Assembly (NCBI GenBank): GCA_016793925.1
Contig: JAEULH010000084.1
Location: 1 to 64,000, forward strand
DNA from: Rhodospirillales bacterium
Lineage (GTDB): Bacteria; Pseudomonadota; Alphaproteobacteria; Rhodospirillales; Defluviicoccaceae
Direction of reading: 5' to 3'
DNA: 64,000 bases
Shown piece after piece: positions 1 to 7,909 of the stretch. The notes beneath the pieces are model-generated. The model had not been told where the DNA came from and did not search any database. It saw nothing but the letters and a program-made list of their open reading frames with translations. How positions within the stretch are numbered: the first letter of the stretch is position 1; each line of letters opens with the position of its first letter. The position numbers and the translations under genes were made by a program.

Positions 1-178
1 CGCCGGTCAGCACGATCGCGCCGATGCTTTTGTCCCAGCCGGCGCGATGGAAAGCGGCGATCAGCTCCTCGCAGGTCTGGGCGCGGAAGGCGTTGTACTT
101 GTCGGGCCGGTTGATGGTGATCGTGGCGACGCCATCCTCGATGCCGAAGAGAATGTCCTCGTACGCGCTGTCCGCCAT
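1..178 (-). CDS. Enoyl-CoA hydratase/isomerase (crotonase) family protein, N-terminal part, BadI-like
   Basis: Partial gene running off the left edge; only the first 59 residues are present. The start is the ATG at 178, preceded by a good GAAGGAAGG ribosome-binding site. The beginning has the usual crotonase pattern: a short strand, then INRPDKYNAFR at residues 22-32, then the helix with TCEELIAAF and the strand GAIVLTG that leads into the CoA pocket. The wording around NRPDKxNAFR and TCxELI resembles 2-ketocyclohexanecarboxyl-CoA hydrolase (BadI, anaerobic benzoate ring cleavage) more than fatty-acid enoyl-CoA hydratases, but MenB-type and other crotonases cannot be excluded because the catalytic part lies outside the window. 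Confidence 0.75.
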   Translation of the reverse strand, partial: MADSAYEDILFGIEDGVATITINRPDKYNAFRAQTCEELIAAFHRAGWDKSIGAIVLTG

Positions 179-305
179 CTCAGCCTTCCTTCGCAAAGCG
201 CCATCCGTTCCGGGCCGGCGGATGATAGAAGCGGCTCCGGCAGGGGTCAAACGGCCGAACGGCTTACGGCGCGTGCGGGCGGCAGCGCGCGGCGGCGGCC
301 CCGCC

Positions 306-1589
306 CTACAGCCGCCAGAGCGTGATCCCTTCGGGCATGGTTTTGCGGTCGAGCATGCTGAGCACGTCGATGACGAGGCCGGTGCCGTTCTTCAGCATCC
401 CCGAGATCAGGTTCCAGCCGGCGTCGCGGAAGGCCGCGTGGCCGACCGCGGCGATGACAGCGTCCGACGGCGGCACGTCCGCGACGTTGACGAGGCGGAT
501 CCCGTACTCGTGCTCCACGTCGGCCGGATCCGCGACGGGATCGTGCACCGCCACCTTGGCGCCGAAGCCCAGCAGCTCCTCGTAGATGTCGACGATGCGG
601 GTGTTGCGGCAGTCCGGCACGTCTTCCTTGAAGGTGATTCCGAGGATCGCGATCTGAAAGCCGCCCGTATGGCCGCTTTGCAGCAGCCTCTTGATCGTTT
701 CACGGGCGACGACCCGGCCCATGCGATCGTTGATCCGCCGGCCGGCGAGGATCACCTCCGGGTGATAGCCGACCTGTTCGGCGCGATGGGTCAGGTAATA
801 CGGATCGACGCCGATGCAGTGGCCGCCGACGAGGCCGGGCCGGAAGCGGAGGAAATTCCACTTGGTTCCGGCGGCGTTGATGACGTCGTGGGTGTCGATG
901 TCGAGCAGCTCGAAAATCAGCGCCAGCTCGTTCATCAGCGAAATGTTGAGGTCGCGCTGGATGTTCTCGATGACCTTCGCCGCCTCTGCGGTCTTGATGT
1001 TTGGAGCCCGATGGACCCCTGCCTTGACCACCCGCGAGTAGACCGCGGCGACGATGTCCAGGGTCTTTTCGTCGAGCCCGGAGACGATCTTGACGACGGT
1101 GTCGAAGGTGTGTTCGCGATCGCCCGGGTTGATGCGCTCCGGCGAGTAGCCGACGCTGAAGTCGACCCCGCACTTCAGCCCGGATCGGGCCTCCAGGATC
1201 GGTACGCACTCAAGCTCGGTGACGCCGGGATACACGGTCGATTCGTAGACGACGATATCGCCGGCCTTGATCTGGTCGCCGACGGTCTTCGTCGCTCCGA
1301 ACAGCGGATCGAGGTCCGGGCGGTGCGCGGTCGTGATCGGGGTCGGGACGGCGACGATGTGAAAGTCGGCGACCTTGAGATCGGCCGGATCGTTGGTGAT
1401 GTACAGCTTTGCCTCGGCAAGCTCCTCGGCCGTCGTCTCCCGGGTGCGGTCGACGCCGCGGCGCAGTTCGTCGACCCGGCGCGTACTGTAATCATAGGCG
1501 ACCACCGGGAAGCCGGCCTTGCCGAGCGCAACGGCGACGGGAAGCCCGACGTAGCCCAACCCGGTGACGGAGATATGCCGATCTGTCAT
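306..1589 (-). CDS. Nucleotide sugar dehydrogenase (UDP-GlcNAc/UDP-Glc 6-dehydrogenase family, TviB/WbpA-like)
   Basis: 427 residues, the usual length of the family. It oxidises the C6 hydroxyl of a UDP-sugar to a carboxylate with two NAD+, giving uronic acids for capsule, O-antigen or exopolysaccharide. Visible are the N-terminal NAD-binding GLGYVGLP (residues 10-17), the central helical dimerisation part, the catalytic cysteine in GGHCIGVDPYYL (Cys258), and the C-terminal UDP-binding part with GITFKEDVPDCRNTR. The GHCIGVDPYYL wording fits the TviB/WbpA branch that uses UDP-N-acetylhexosamines rather than plain UDP-glucose; substrate is inferred. The start overlaps the stop of the upstream permease in an ATGA, so translation is probably coupled. 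No glycosyltransferases are nearby. Confidence 0.88.
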   Translation of the reverse strand: MTDRHISVTGLGYVGLPVAVALGKAGFPVVAYDYSTRRVDELRRGVDRTRETTAEELAEAKLYITNDPADLKVADFHIVAVPTPITTAHRPDLDPLFGATKTVGDQIKAGDIVVYESTVYPGVTELECVPILEARSGLKCGVDFSVGYSPERINPGDREHTFDTVVKIVSGLDEKTLDIVAAVYSRVVKAGVHRAPNIKTAEAAKVIENIQRDLNISLMNELALIFELLDIDTHDVINAAGTKWNFLRFRPGLVGGHCIGVDPYYLTHRAEQVGYHPEVILAGRRINDRMGRVVARETIKRLLQSGHTGGFQIAILGITFKEDVPDCRNTRIVDIYEELLGFGAKVAVHDPVADPADVEHEYGIRLVNVADVPPSDAVIAAVGHAAFRDAGWNLISGMLKNGTGLVIDVLSMLDRKTMPEGITLWRL

Positions 1590-2647
1590 TCTACATCCTT
1601 GTTATCAAGCCGCACACGTAACCCCACGTCGCCGCGTCGTCTTTGACCCGTCTCGCCACCGCCGTCGCGTCCGGACGGGCTGCTGCCCCGGCGGGCGAGG
1701 AATATCCCGCCGAGAATGACCAGAGCGCCGACGCCTTGCCAGGGTCCGAGCGGCTCCGCCAGGATCGCCCAGGCCAGCAAGGCGGCGATGGCCGGTTGCA
1801 GGAGCAGGCTGACGGACGAAAGCGCGGGCGGGAGACGGGCAAGGGCGAATGCGATCAGGCTTTGGCCGCCGGCGTGCGATACAAGGGCAAGTCCGAAAAG
1901 CACTGCCCAGCCCCCCATGCTCGACGGCACGAGATTTTCTCCCGAGAGAAGGGTCAGGGTCAAGAGAGCGATGCAGGTTACGACCCCGCTCCAAGCCATT
2001 ATGGTGACAGTCGAAAGGCGCGCCCGCAGCCGGGCCACGGCGAGGATGTAGCCGGCGTAGAACAGGGCCGTGACCAGGCCGAGCGTATCGCCGAAGAAAT
2101 GCTCCCGATCGAAGGCGAGGCTGCGGCTCATGAGGATCGCGGCGCCGGCGATGGCCAGGGCCATGCCGAGCAGGAACTGGCGCGAAAAGCGCTCGGAGAA
2201 GAAGAGATAGCCGGCGATCGTGACGAAGATCGGCGCGAAATTGGCGAGCAGGGTCGCGTTGGCGACGGTGGTGAAGCGGATCGACCAGTGCCAGAAGGCG
2301 AGATCGCCGGCGAAGAGGAGGCCGGCGGCGGCGAGGCCGACGATGTCGTCGCGGCGCGTTCGCGAGACCACGCCGTCGGGCCCGGGAGCGGCACCTGGAC
2401 CGGCGGCGCGGCGGCTCTCGAAATGCTTCCACAGCCACAGGACGGGCAGGGCGAGGAACAGGCGGTGAAAGGCCGTGGCGGTCGGCGCCAGCTCGCTCAG
2501 GCGGACGAAGATCGGGGCGAAGGCGATGCCGACGGCGCCCGAGAGCAGCGCGACGAGGGCGAGGCGGTCGGCGGCGGCCGAGACGGGCTGGCGCCCGTCG
2601 CCGAAGGCGGGTTTTGTGGCACGCGGAAGGCTTCTATGTCGCGGCAT
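1586..2647 (-). CDS. DMT-superfamily (EamA) membrane transporter
   Basis: 353 residues with about ten hydrophobic segments in two repeated EamA halves, typical of drug/metabolite exporters of the inner membrane; the substrate cannot be told from sequence. The hydrophobic part starts near residue 30 and the first 25 residues are polar. The ATG at 2647 has only a weak Shine-Dalgarno (GGGCG), and a TATACT-like -10 element (2656-2661, minus strand) sits only 8 bases upstream without a clear -35, so a very short leader is possible. The stop overlaps the start of the nucleotide-sugar dehydrogenase by four bases, suggesting one operon, although no functional link is obvious. Confidence 0.82.
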   Translation of the reverse strand: MPRHRSLPRATKPAFGDGRQPVSAAADRLALVALLSGAVGIAFAPIFVRLSELAPTATAFHRLFLALPVLWLWKHFESRRAAGPGAAPGPDGVVSRTRRDDIVGLAAAGLLFAGDLAFWHWSIRFTTVANATLLANFAPIFVTIAGYLFFSERFSRQFLLGMALAIAGAAILMSRSLAFDREHFFGDTLGLVTALFYAGYILAVARLRARLSTVTIMAWSGVVTCIALLTLTLLSGENLVPSSMGGWAVLFGLALVSHAGGQSLIAFALARLPPALSSVSLLLQPAIAALLAWAILAEPLGPWQGVGALVILGGIFLARRGSSPSGRDGGGETGQRRRGDVGLRVRLDNKDVE

Positions 2648-2753
2648 CGCCCGTTAGTATAGCGATGGCGCGTTGCCGGCGAGGTCTTTTGCCGGGACGG
2701 CGGCGGCAGTGGGATTGGCCGCCGGCGCCGAGGCAAGAGGTGACGAAGCGGCG

Positions 2754-3620
2754 ATGGACGCCCCAACGCGTGCTGCAACAACCCGGGCCGGGACTCCGGC
2801 CTCGCATCGACCCGACGCGGATTCGCTTCCCGATAGCGGCCGGCTTCTGATCGGAGAGGGCGAGCCGGCGCCCTATGAGATCGTCAACCCGGACGGCCGG
2901 GCGCCGTTGCTCCTCGTCTGCGATCACGCCAGCACGCGGATCCCCGCCCGGCTGGGCACGCTCGGGCTGCCGCCCGCGGCGCTGGGTCTGCACATCGCCT
3001 ATGACATCGGCGCCGCGTCGCTCACCCGCCTGCTTGCCGGCCGACTGGATGCGCCGGCCGTGCTCTGCGGCTACTCCCGCCTTGTCATCGACTGCAACCG
3101 GCAGCCCGGCGATCCGCAGTCCATTCTCGCCGTCAGCGACGGCATCGTGATCCCCGGCAACGAGGCCCTGTCGGCGGAGGAGCAGGAGGCGCGGGCGGAA
3201 GCGATCCTGTGGCCCTATCACCACGCCATCGAGCAGGTCTTCACCCGCCTGCGTCGGCGCGGACCGGAACCGTTGCTGTTCTCGGTCCACACCTTCACCC
3301 CGACGCTTGGCGGCGAGGACCGCTTCTGGGACGCAAGCGTCCTGTGGAACCGCGATCCGCGGCTGGCCGTGCCCCTGATCAATTTCCTGCGCCGGCATGA
3401 GGAGTTGAACATCGGCGACAACGAGCCCTACTCGGGCAGGGACATCGCCTACACCTTGAACCTCCACGCCGGCGCCGCCGGGCTGGCCAACGCCGCCATC
3501 GAGGTCCGCCAGGACCATTGCGAAACCGACCGGCAAATTCATCACTGGGCGGACCTTATCGCCGATGCCCTGCGTCAGCTTCTGTCCATGGGCAACCTCC
3601 ACCGGATCGAGCAGTTCTGA
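2754..3620 (+). CDS. N-formylglutamate amidohydrolase family protein
   Basis: 288 residues from the chosen start. The family is a zinc-dependent amidohydrolase fold; the founder releases formate from N-formyl-L-glutamate in histidine breakdown. The diagnostic LLLVCDHAST (residues 52-61) with the metal-binding Asp-His, the FSVHTFTP segment and the late LNLHAGAAG segment are all present. No hut genes lie nearby, so a role in histidine use is not supported. The stop TGA shares its last base with the ATG of the next gene (TGATG), so it is probably cotranslated with the YbdK-like ligase, which suggests paired amide-bond chemistry. An in-frame ATG at 2673 would add 27 low-complexity residues; I prefer 2754. 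Confidence 0.82.
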   Translation: MDAPTRAATTRAGTPASHRPDADSLPDSGRLLIGEGEPAPYEIVNPDGRAPLLLVCDHASTRIPARLGTLGLPPAALGLHIAYDIGAASLTRLLAGRLDAPAVLCGYSRLVIDCNRQPGDPQSILAVSDGIVIPGNEALSAEEQEARAEAILWPYHHAIEQVFTRLRRRGPEPLLFSVHTFTPTLGGEDRFWDASVLWNRDPRLAVPLINFLRRHEELNIGDNEPYSGRDIAYTLNLHAGAAGLANAAIEVRQDHCETDRQIHHWADLIADALRQLLSMGNLHRIEQF

Positions 3621-4750
3621 TGACGGAGCCGGCACTCTCGCTCGGCATCGAGGAGGAGTATCTGCTCGTCGACCTCGAAACCCGCGAAGTCGCCGCTGAC
3701 CCGCCGCCGGAAATGCTGGCCGAGTGCGAGGCGCGGATTCCCGACCTGGTCAAGCCCGAATTCCTCACCTCGCAGATCGAGGTGGCGACGCCGGTGTGCC
3801 GCGTCTGCAAGGACGCCCGCGGCGAGCTGTCATGGCTGCGGCGTACGGTGGCCGAGGTCAGCCGCAAGTACGGCCTTGCCCCCATCGCCGCGTCGACCCA
3901 CCCGTTTTCGCAGTGGCGATCGCAACGGCATACCGACCGGGCCCGCTACCATACGCTCGCCCGCGACATGCAGGCGGTGGCGCGGCGGCTGCTGATCTGC
4001 GGCATGCACGTTCACGTGGGCATCGACGACGACGAGTTGCGCATCGACCTCATGAACCAGGTCAGCTACTTCCTCCCGCACCTGCTGGCGCTGTCGACCT
4101 CGTCGCCGTTCTGGCTGGGCGAGGACAGCGGCCTGAAGAGCTACCGCCTCAGCGTCTTCGACGAGTTGCCGCGTACCGGCCTGCCGTCCCATTTCGACTC
4201 CTGGGGAGAATACAAGCGCCACGTCGACGTGCTCGTCAGCGCCGGCATGTTCGACGACGCCAGCATGCTCTGGTGGGACGTCCGTCCGAGCTGCCGCTTC
4301 CAGACCCTTGAAATGCGGATCACCGACGTTTGCCCGCGGATCGACGATGCACTGGCGATCGCCGCGCTCTATCAATCGGTGATCCGGATGCTGGTTCGCC
4401 TGCGCCGGGAGAACAAGCGCTGGCGCGCCTACGACAAGATGCTGATCGAGGAGAACCGCTGGCGGGCGAAGCGCTACGGCATCGACGAGGGCCTGATCGA
4501 CTTCGGCAAAGGCCAAGTCGTCCCTTGCGCCGACCTGCTTGAGGAGCTAATCGACCTTACCAAGCAGGACGCAGAGGAACTCGATTGCGTAAACGAGCTT
4601 CTTCACTGCCGTCATATTCTGAAGATCGGCACGAGCGCCCATCGCCAGCTTGCGACATTCGCCGCCGCCATGGAGGCGGGGCGGAGCCGCGAGGAGGCGC
4701 TGCAGGGCGTCGTCGACATGCTGATCGAGGAGACCGTGAGCGGTCTTTAG
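3620..4750 (+). CDS. Carboxylate-amine ligase, YbdK/glutamate-cysteine ligase type 2 family
   Basis: 376 residues, as in the E. coli YbdK family. It belongs to the GCS2 fold, which joins a carboxylate and an amine with ATP; YbdK itself shows weak gamma-glutamylcysteine synthetase activity and its real substrates are unclear. Visible motifs are the N-terminal LGIEEEYLLVD (glutamates that bind metal and ATP), STHPFSQW and the CGMHVHVGI strand. It starts on the TGATG junction with the upstream N-formylglutamate amidohydrolase-like gene and is followed 25 bases later by a CBS-domain gene. The context suggests synthesis and cleavage of an amide, not necessarily glutathione synthesis. Confidence 0.87.
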   Translation: MTEPALSLGIEEEYLLVDLETREVAADPPPEMLAECEARIPDLVKPEFLTSQIEVATPVCRVCKDARGELSWLRRTVAEVSRKYGLAPIAASTHPFSQWRSQRHTDRARYHTLARDMQAVARRLLICGMHVHVGIDDDELRIDLMNQVSYFLPHLLALSTSSPFWLGEDSGLKSYRLSVFDELPRTGLPSHFDSWGEYKRHVDVLVSAGMFDDASMLWWDVRPSCRFQTLEMRITDVCPRIDDALAIAALYQSVIRMLVRLRRENKRWRAYDKMLIEENRWRAKRYGIDEGLIDFGKGQVVPCADLLEELIDLTKQDAEELDCVNELLHCRHILKIGTSAHRQLATFAAAMEAGRSREEALQGVVDMLIEETVSGL

Positions 4751-4775
4751 CGTCCACGCACGCAGGGAGGCAAGA

Positions 4776-5204
4776 ATGTACGTCTCGGACATCCTGAAGT
4801 TCAAAGGGGACAAGGTCCTGTCCCTGACTGCCGACGAGCCGATCTCCGCCGCGATCGCCATGCTGACGACCAACCGCATCGGCGCGGTGCTGGTGGTCGA
4901 TGCGAAGGGCGGGATCGCCGGCATCGTCTCGGAGCGCGATCTGGTCCGCGCCATGCACAAGTTCGGCAAGGACCTGTTCGACAGGCGGGTCAGCGATCTG
5001 ATGACGACCACCGTCGTCACCTGCTCGCCGAAGGATCCGCTCGCGGCGATCATGGGCATGATGACCTCACAGCGCTTCCGCCATGTCCCGGTGGTCGACG
5101 AGGGCAAGCTGGTCGGGATGATCAGCATCGGCGACGTGGTCAAGAACCGCATCGAGGAAGCGCAGTTCGAGGTCGACGCACTGCGTCGCTACATCGCGCT
5201 GTAG
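4776..5204 (+). CDS. Two-CBS-domain protein
   Basis: 142 residues made of two CBS modules (roughly residues 5-60 and 70-130) and nothing else. CBS pairs bind adenine nucleotides or S-adenosylmethionine and often regulate partners. The repeats are seen as AIAMLTTNRIGAVLVVD, then IVSERDLVRA, and again as FRHVPVVDEGKLVGMISIGDV. The ribosome-binding site is strong (GGGAGG, 7 bases before the ATG). It is probably the third gene of the operon with the amidohydrolase and the YbdK-like ligase, and a regulatory link to that pair is possible but unproven. Such stand-alone proteins are common in alphaproteobacteria. Confidence 0.9.
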   Translation: MYVSDILKFKGDKVLSLTADEPISAAIAMLTTNRIGAVLVVDAKGGIAGIVSERDLVRAMHKFGKDLFDRRVSDLMTTTVVTCSPKDPLAAIMGMMTSQRFRHVPVVDEGKLVGMISIGDVVKNRIEEAQFEVDALRRYIAL

Positions 5205-5600
5205 CGCGGAGGCTGCTTCGGACAATCGTCCTGTCTGCCGATTGGCAGGGTGCGCGCGTGTCGGCGGTCCGGTGTTTTTCGTCCGGACCCGGCGAGAGGT
5301 CGAGGGATGTGCGGCGATCGCCCTGTTAGGTGCGGGGTCGATCGGCGTGAACCGGGCGAGCGTCGTCGTCAGCGCTTGGAGGGCCCGTTGGCCATCAGGC
5401 TCCGCCGGGAGTGTTGCCCTGCAAGCTCCTCCCGGGAGCTTGGATCACCAATCGCAACAAAACGAAAGACCGTTTAAGAGTTCACGACCTGGCCTAAAAT
5501 AGCTGCGTTAGCCGGTGCCCTGCCTGACATATTTTGCGACGCATTCTCCTGTGTGTTGTGCCCAGGACGAGCATCGGCTTTTACTCGCGTGAAAGGAGCC
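5205..5600 (+). other. Intergenic stretch, no gene seen
   Basis: About 400 bases without a credible gene. It holds one perfect 7-bp hairpin (AAGCTCC/GGAGCTT with a 5-base loop at 5423-5441) that has no T-run after it, and a less GC-rich stretch at about 5455-5510 just before the SHOCT gene, which is the likely site of that gene's promoter. I could not pick a convincing -35/-10 pair. Confidence 0.5.
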
Positions 5601-6536
5601 ATGATGTGGCCGCTAAGCCCTGAGGGGCAAAAAATCATCGACAACCTGGCGCAGCGTCACGGGGTCAGCACCGACGCGGTGATGGCCATGCTGCGTGCCC
5701 TTGTCGAGGGCAACGGGACGATGGCTCAGTTTGACCATCCCGAGTTCGGCGGCATGGGGCAGTGGACGCGAGGCGGGATGACCATGGTCGGCGACATGTT
5801 CAACAATGCGCTCAAGGCCAAGGTGGATGGCCTGTGTTCGGAGCTGGCCGGGCTATTGAGCAGCGAGCCGTTGTTGATGCGGCGGGGAAGGCAGCAGTCC
5901 CAAAGTCAGCAGCAGAGTCAGGGCAGCCGGGGGCCTCTCGGTGAGGTTAGCCTCTTTGTTCCATCGGCCGGCAGACCCTGGGATACCGGCTGGCCTGCGG
6001 ATCTTGGTTCTCCCAGCACTTCGGGCTCGCAGAACGATATCCGCTATGCGTTCTTTCCCTCCTCACGGCGATTGGCCATTGAGATTGCCGGCCGGGTAAA
6101 GGTCTATGACACCGGAGATCACCGCATCACCGGCGTTTCCCAGCAGCAAAGCGCGGATGCCTCGCTGACCTTCGTAAGCCAACACGGCCTGGTGCGGCTG
6201 GCCGACTTACGGGTCGTTTCCGAGCACAGGAGCAGCGAGATGTCGGCCGAGGCGCCCGCGTCGACGCCGGTGCGCTCTGCGCAAGATGTGGCCGAAGCCA
6301 CTCCCGTTTCCCCAGCGCCGGCGCGTACCGCGCACGATGTGGCTCAAGATGTGGTTGAAGCCGCTCCCGTCTCCCCAGTGCCGGCCCCGGCGCCAGTGCC
6401 GCCGCCGGCCCACGGTGAGGCGCCGGCAGAAGAGATCTTTTTCAAGATCGAGCGGCTGGCCGACCTGCGAAAGAAAGGTGTCCTTTCCGAGGACGAGTTT
6501 GCCGCCAAGAAGGCCGAGCTATTGAGCAGACTGTGA
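5601..6536 (+). CDS. SHOCT domain-containing protein, conserved alphaproteobacterial type
   Basis: 311 residues. The N-terminal 85 residues form a helical module beginning with LSPEGQKIIDNLAQRHG and including GGMGQWTRGGMTMVGDMF; the middle is a predicted beta-rich part (about residues 145-215); then comes a Pro/Ala linker with two imperfect repeats of the type AQDVAEATPVSPAPA; the last 30 residues are a SHOCT helix pair (ERLADLRKKGVLSEDEF). SHOCT is a short oligomerisation domain often found at protein ends. No signal peptide or membrane span is visible, so it is probably cytoplasmic. The AAGGAG site suits either ATG 5601 or 5604. The function is unknown. Confidence 0.78.
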   Translation: MMWPLSPEGQKIIDNLAQRHGVSTDAVMAMLRALVEGNGTMAQFDHPEFGGMGQWTRGGMTMVGDMFNNALKAKVDGLCSELAGLLSSEPLLMRRGRQQSQSQQQSQGSRGPLGEVSLFVPSAGRPWDTGWPADLGSPSTSGSQNDIRYAFFPSSRRLAIEIAGRVKVYDTGDHRITGVSQQQSADASLTFVSQHGLVRLADLRVVSEHRSSEMSAEAPASTPVRSAQDVAEATPVSPAPARTAHDVAQDVVEAAPVSPVPAPAPVPPPAHGEAPAEEIFFKIERLADLRKKGVLSEDEFAAKKAELLSRL

Positions 6537-6567
6537 GGAGCCGGCAGGCAGGCGTTCCGTGCGGGTC

Positions 6568-7569
6568 CTAGCGGGCGATGCGATAGGCGGCGCGGAGCAG
6601 GTCGGCGAGGTCGAAGATTCGGGCGACATAGTGGTCGCGGACCGCGAAATCGCGGCCGCCTTTGCCCCGCAACTCGTCGCCGAAGACGTCGACAAGGCGA
6701 TGCAGCCGGCGCCGGTGCAGGCCGACCCGGCGCAACAGCGGGTCGCTGATGATGCCCGCGAAAGCCGTGGTCGCCGCCGCCACCACCATCAGCCCGCCGG
6801 TGACCCCCGCAACCAGGGCGGCCGAGGGCGCCACGGTGAAGACGCTGTACCACAGCCCGCCGAGGCCGGCGCCGAGCGGGAAGCCGGCGACGGCGGTCTG
6901 GTGGGCGATGGCCGCAGCAAGCGCCGGGCCCAGGGAGAGCGCGCCGGGCGTGAGTTCCTTCAGCACGGTCGCGCCGGTGCCGGCGAGGAGCAGGTTGTTC
7001 ACCACCTCGGCGGCCGCGGTTCGCGAGCCGGTGTAGTTGGCGAGCAGCTCGGTCAGTCGGCGGCGGACCTCCGGATCGGCCCGGTGACGCTCGACCAGCC
7101 CGGCGACGTGGGCGAACGCGCTGACAAGGCGAGGGTCGGCAAGCATCATCTCGGCCAGTGCGTCGCGATCCGACCGCCGCCTGCCGTCGTCGTAGGGCAG
7201 TTCCAGCAGGCGGGTGTGCAGCCGCCAGGTCAACTCGCGGCCCAGATCCGTCTCGAGGAAGATTCTGCGCGCTTCGAGCCAGCGGGCCGCGCGCGCGGAC
7301 CCGATCCGTTTCAGGCCCCTGGCGCCGAGCCGGCTTGCGAGGTAGGGCACGGCAAGCGCTACGTTTGCCGGCGCGCGCAGGATGTCCCAGCCGACGGCTT
7401 GCCGGTGCAGCCGCAGGCTGCCGGCGAAGGAGTAGGTCTCGTCGACGAACGCGCCGACGCGGTCGTGGCGCGACTTGATGTAGCGCTCGATGGCGGCGTC
7501 GACGATGGCCTCGGCCTCGCCGGCGTCGAGAGGCCTTGGCTTGGCTGCCATCTCGCCGAATTGCTCCAT
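6568..7569 (-). CDS. Predicted inner-membrane protein of unknown function
   Basis: 333 residues from the ATG at 7569, which has GGAAG upstream; a TTG at 7590 is an alternative. The N-terminal half is soluble and rich in Arg and Leu (FVDETYSFAGSLRLHRQAVGWD, then an ILRAPANVALAVPYLASRL segment). The C-terminal half has two or three hydrophobic helices (about residues 195-265), including a Gly/Ala-rich stretch VAGVTGGLMVVAAATTAF. Proteins of this make-up occur in alphaproteobacteria as DUF-type membrane proteins (possibly DUF6635; I am not sure of the family). It is convergent with the SHOCT gene and sits where argH is often found before lptM-lysA. Confidence 0.6.
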   Translation of the reverse strand: MEQFGEMAAKPRPLDAGEAEAIVDAAIERYIKSRHDRVGAFVDETYSFAGSLRLHRQAVGWDILRAPANVALAVPYLASRLGARGLKRIGSARAARWLEARRIFLETDLGRELTWRLHTRLLELPYDDGRRRSDRDALAEMMLADPRLVSAFAHVAGLVERHRADPEVRRRLTELLANYTGSRTAAAEVVNNLLLAGTGATVLKELTPGALSLGPALAAAIAHQTAVAGFPLGAGLGGLWYSVFTVAPSAALVAGVTGGLMVVAAATTAFAGIISDPLLRRVGLHRRRLHRLVDVFGDELRGKGGRDFAVRDHYVARIFDLADLLRAAYRIAR

Positions 7570-7729
7570 GGGTACTTCCGTCTTTCGCAAACCGGGTCCC
7601 GCGACGCTCCCCGCCCATCATCAAGATAGGCGGCGACGTTGGCGGCGGCGAGCGCGTCGCTGCCGGGACACCATGCCCGAGCCCCCTTTCTCGCTCGCAA
7701 CGATGCCGGCAAGGCGGCATATTAGGGCC

Positions 7730-7891
7730 ATGACTTTGGCCAGCACCGTATTCAAACCGGGGAGACGGCGGCGCCTGTTGGCCGTCATCGCGATTGCGGT
7801 GGCAACGCTTGTCGCGGCCAACTGCGGGCGGAAAGGGCCGCCCGAGCCGCCGCCCGGCGCCGACTATCCGCGCCAGTATCCGTCCCGCTGA
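7730..7891 (+). CDS. Small lipoprotein of the LptM/YifL type
   Basis: 53 residues. A positively charged N-terminus (GRRRR at residues 11-15) and one hydrophobic helix end at Cys32, followed by GRKGPPEPPPG, the recognisable CGxKGPPExP signature of the small lipoprotein that precedes lysA in many proteobacteria. In E. coli the homologue LptM helps the LptDE lipopolysaccharide translocon to mature. The residue before the lipid-acceptor Cys is Asn (AANC), unlike the usual Gly/Ala/Ser, so lipidation efficiency is uncertain. It lies 18 bases before lysA in the same direction. Confidence 0.75.
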   Translation: MTLASTVFKPGRRRRLLAVIAIAVATLVAANCGRKGPPEPPPGADYPRQYPSR

Positions 7892-7909
7892 TCTGGTCGA
7901 GAGGCGCAC

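Noticed and set aside
24-1646. Long plus-strand reading frame opposite the nucleotide sugar dehydrogenase
   Set aside because: It mirrors the real minus-strand gene and is Asp/Arg/Val-rich as antisense frames of GC-rich genes are; the same holds for other long antisense frames, such as 15638-17566 and 60359-63097.
5423-5441. Hairpin as a terminator of the CBS gene
   Set aside because: It lies over 200 bases behind the stop and has no T-run.
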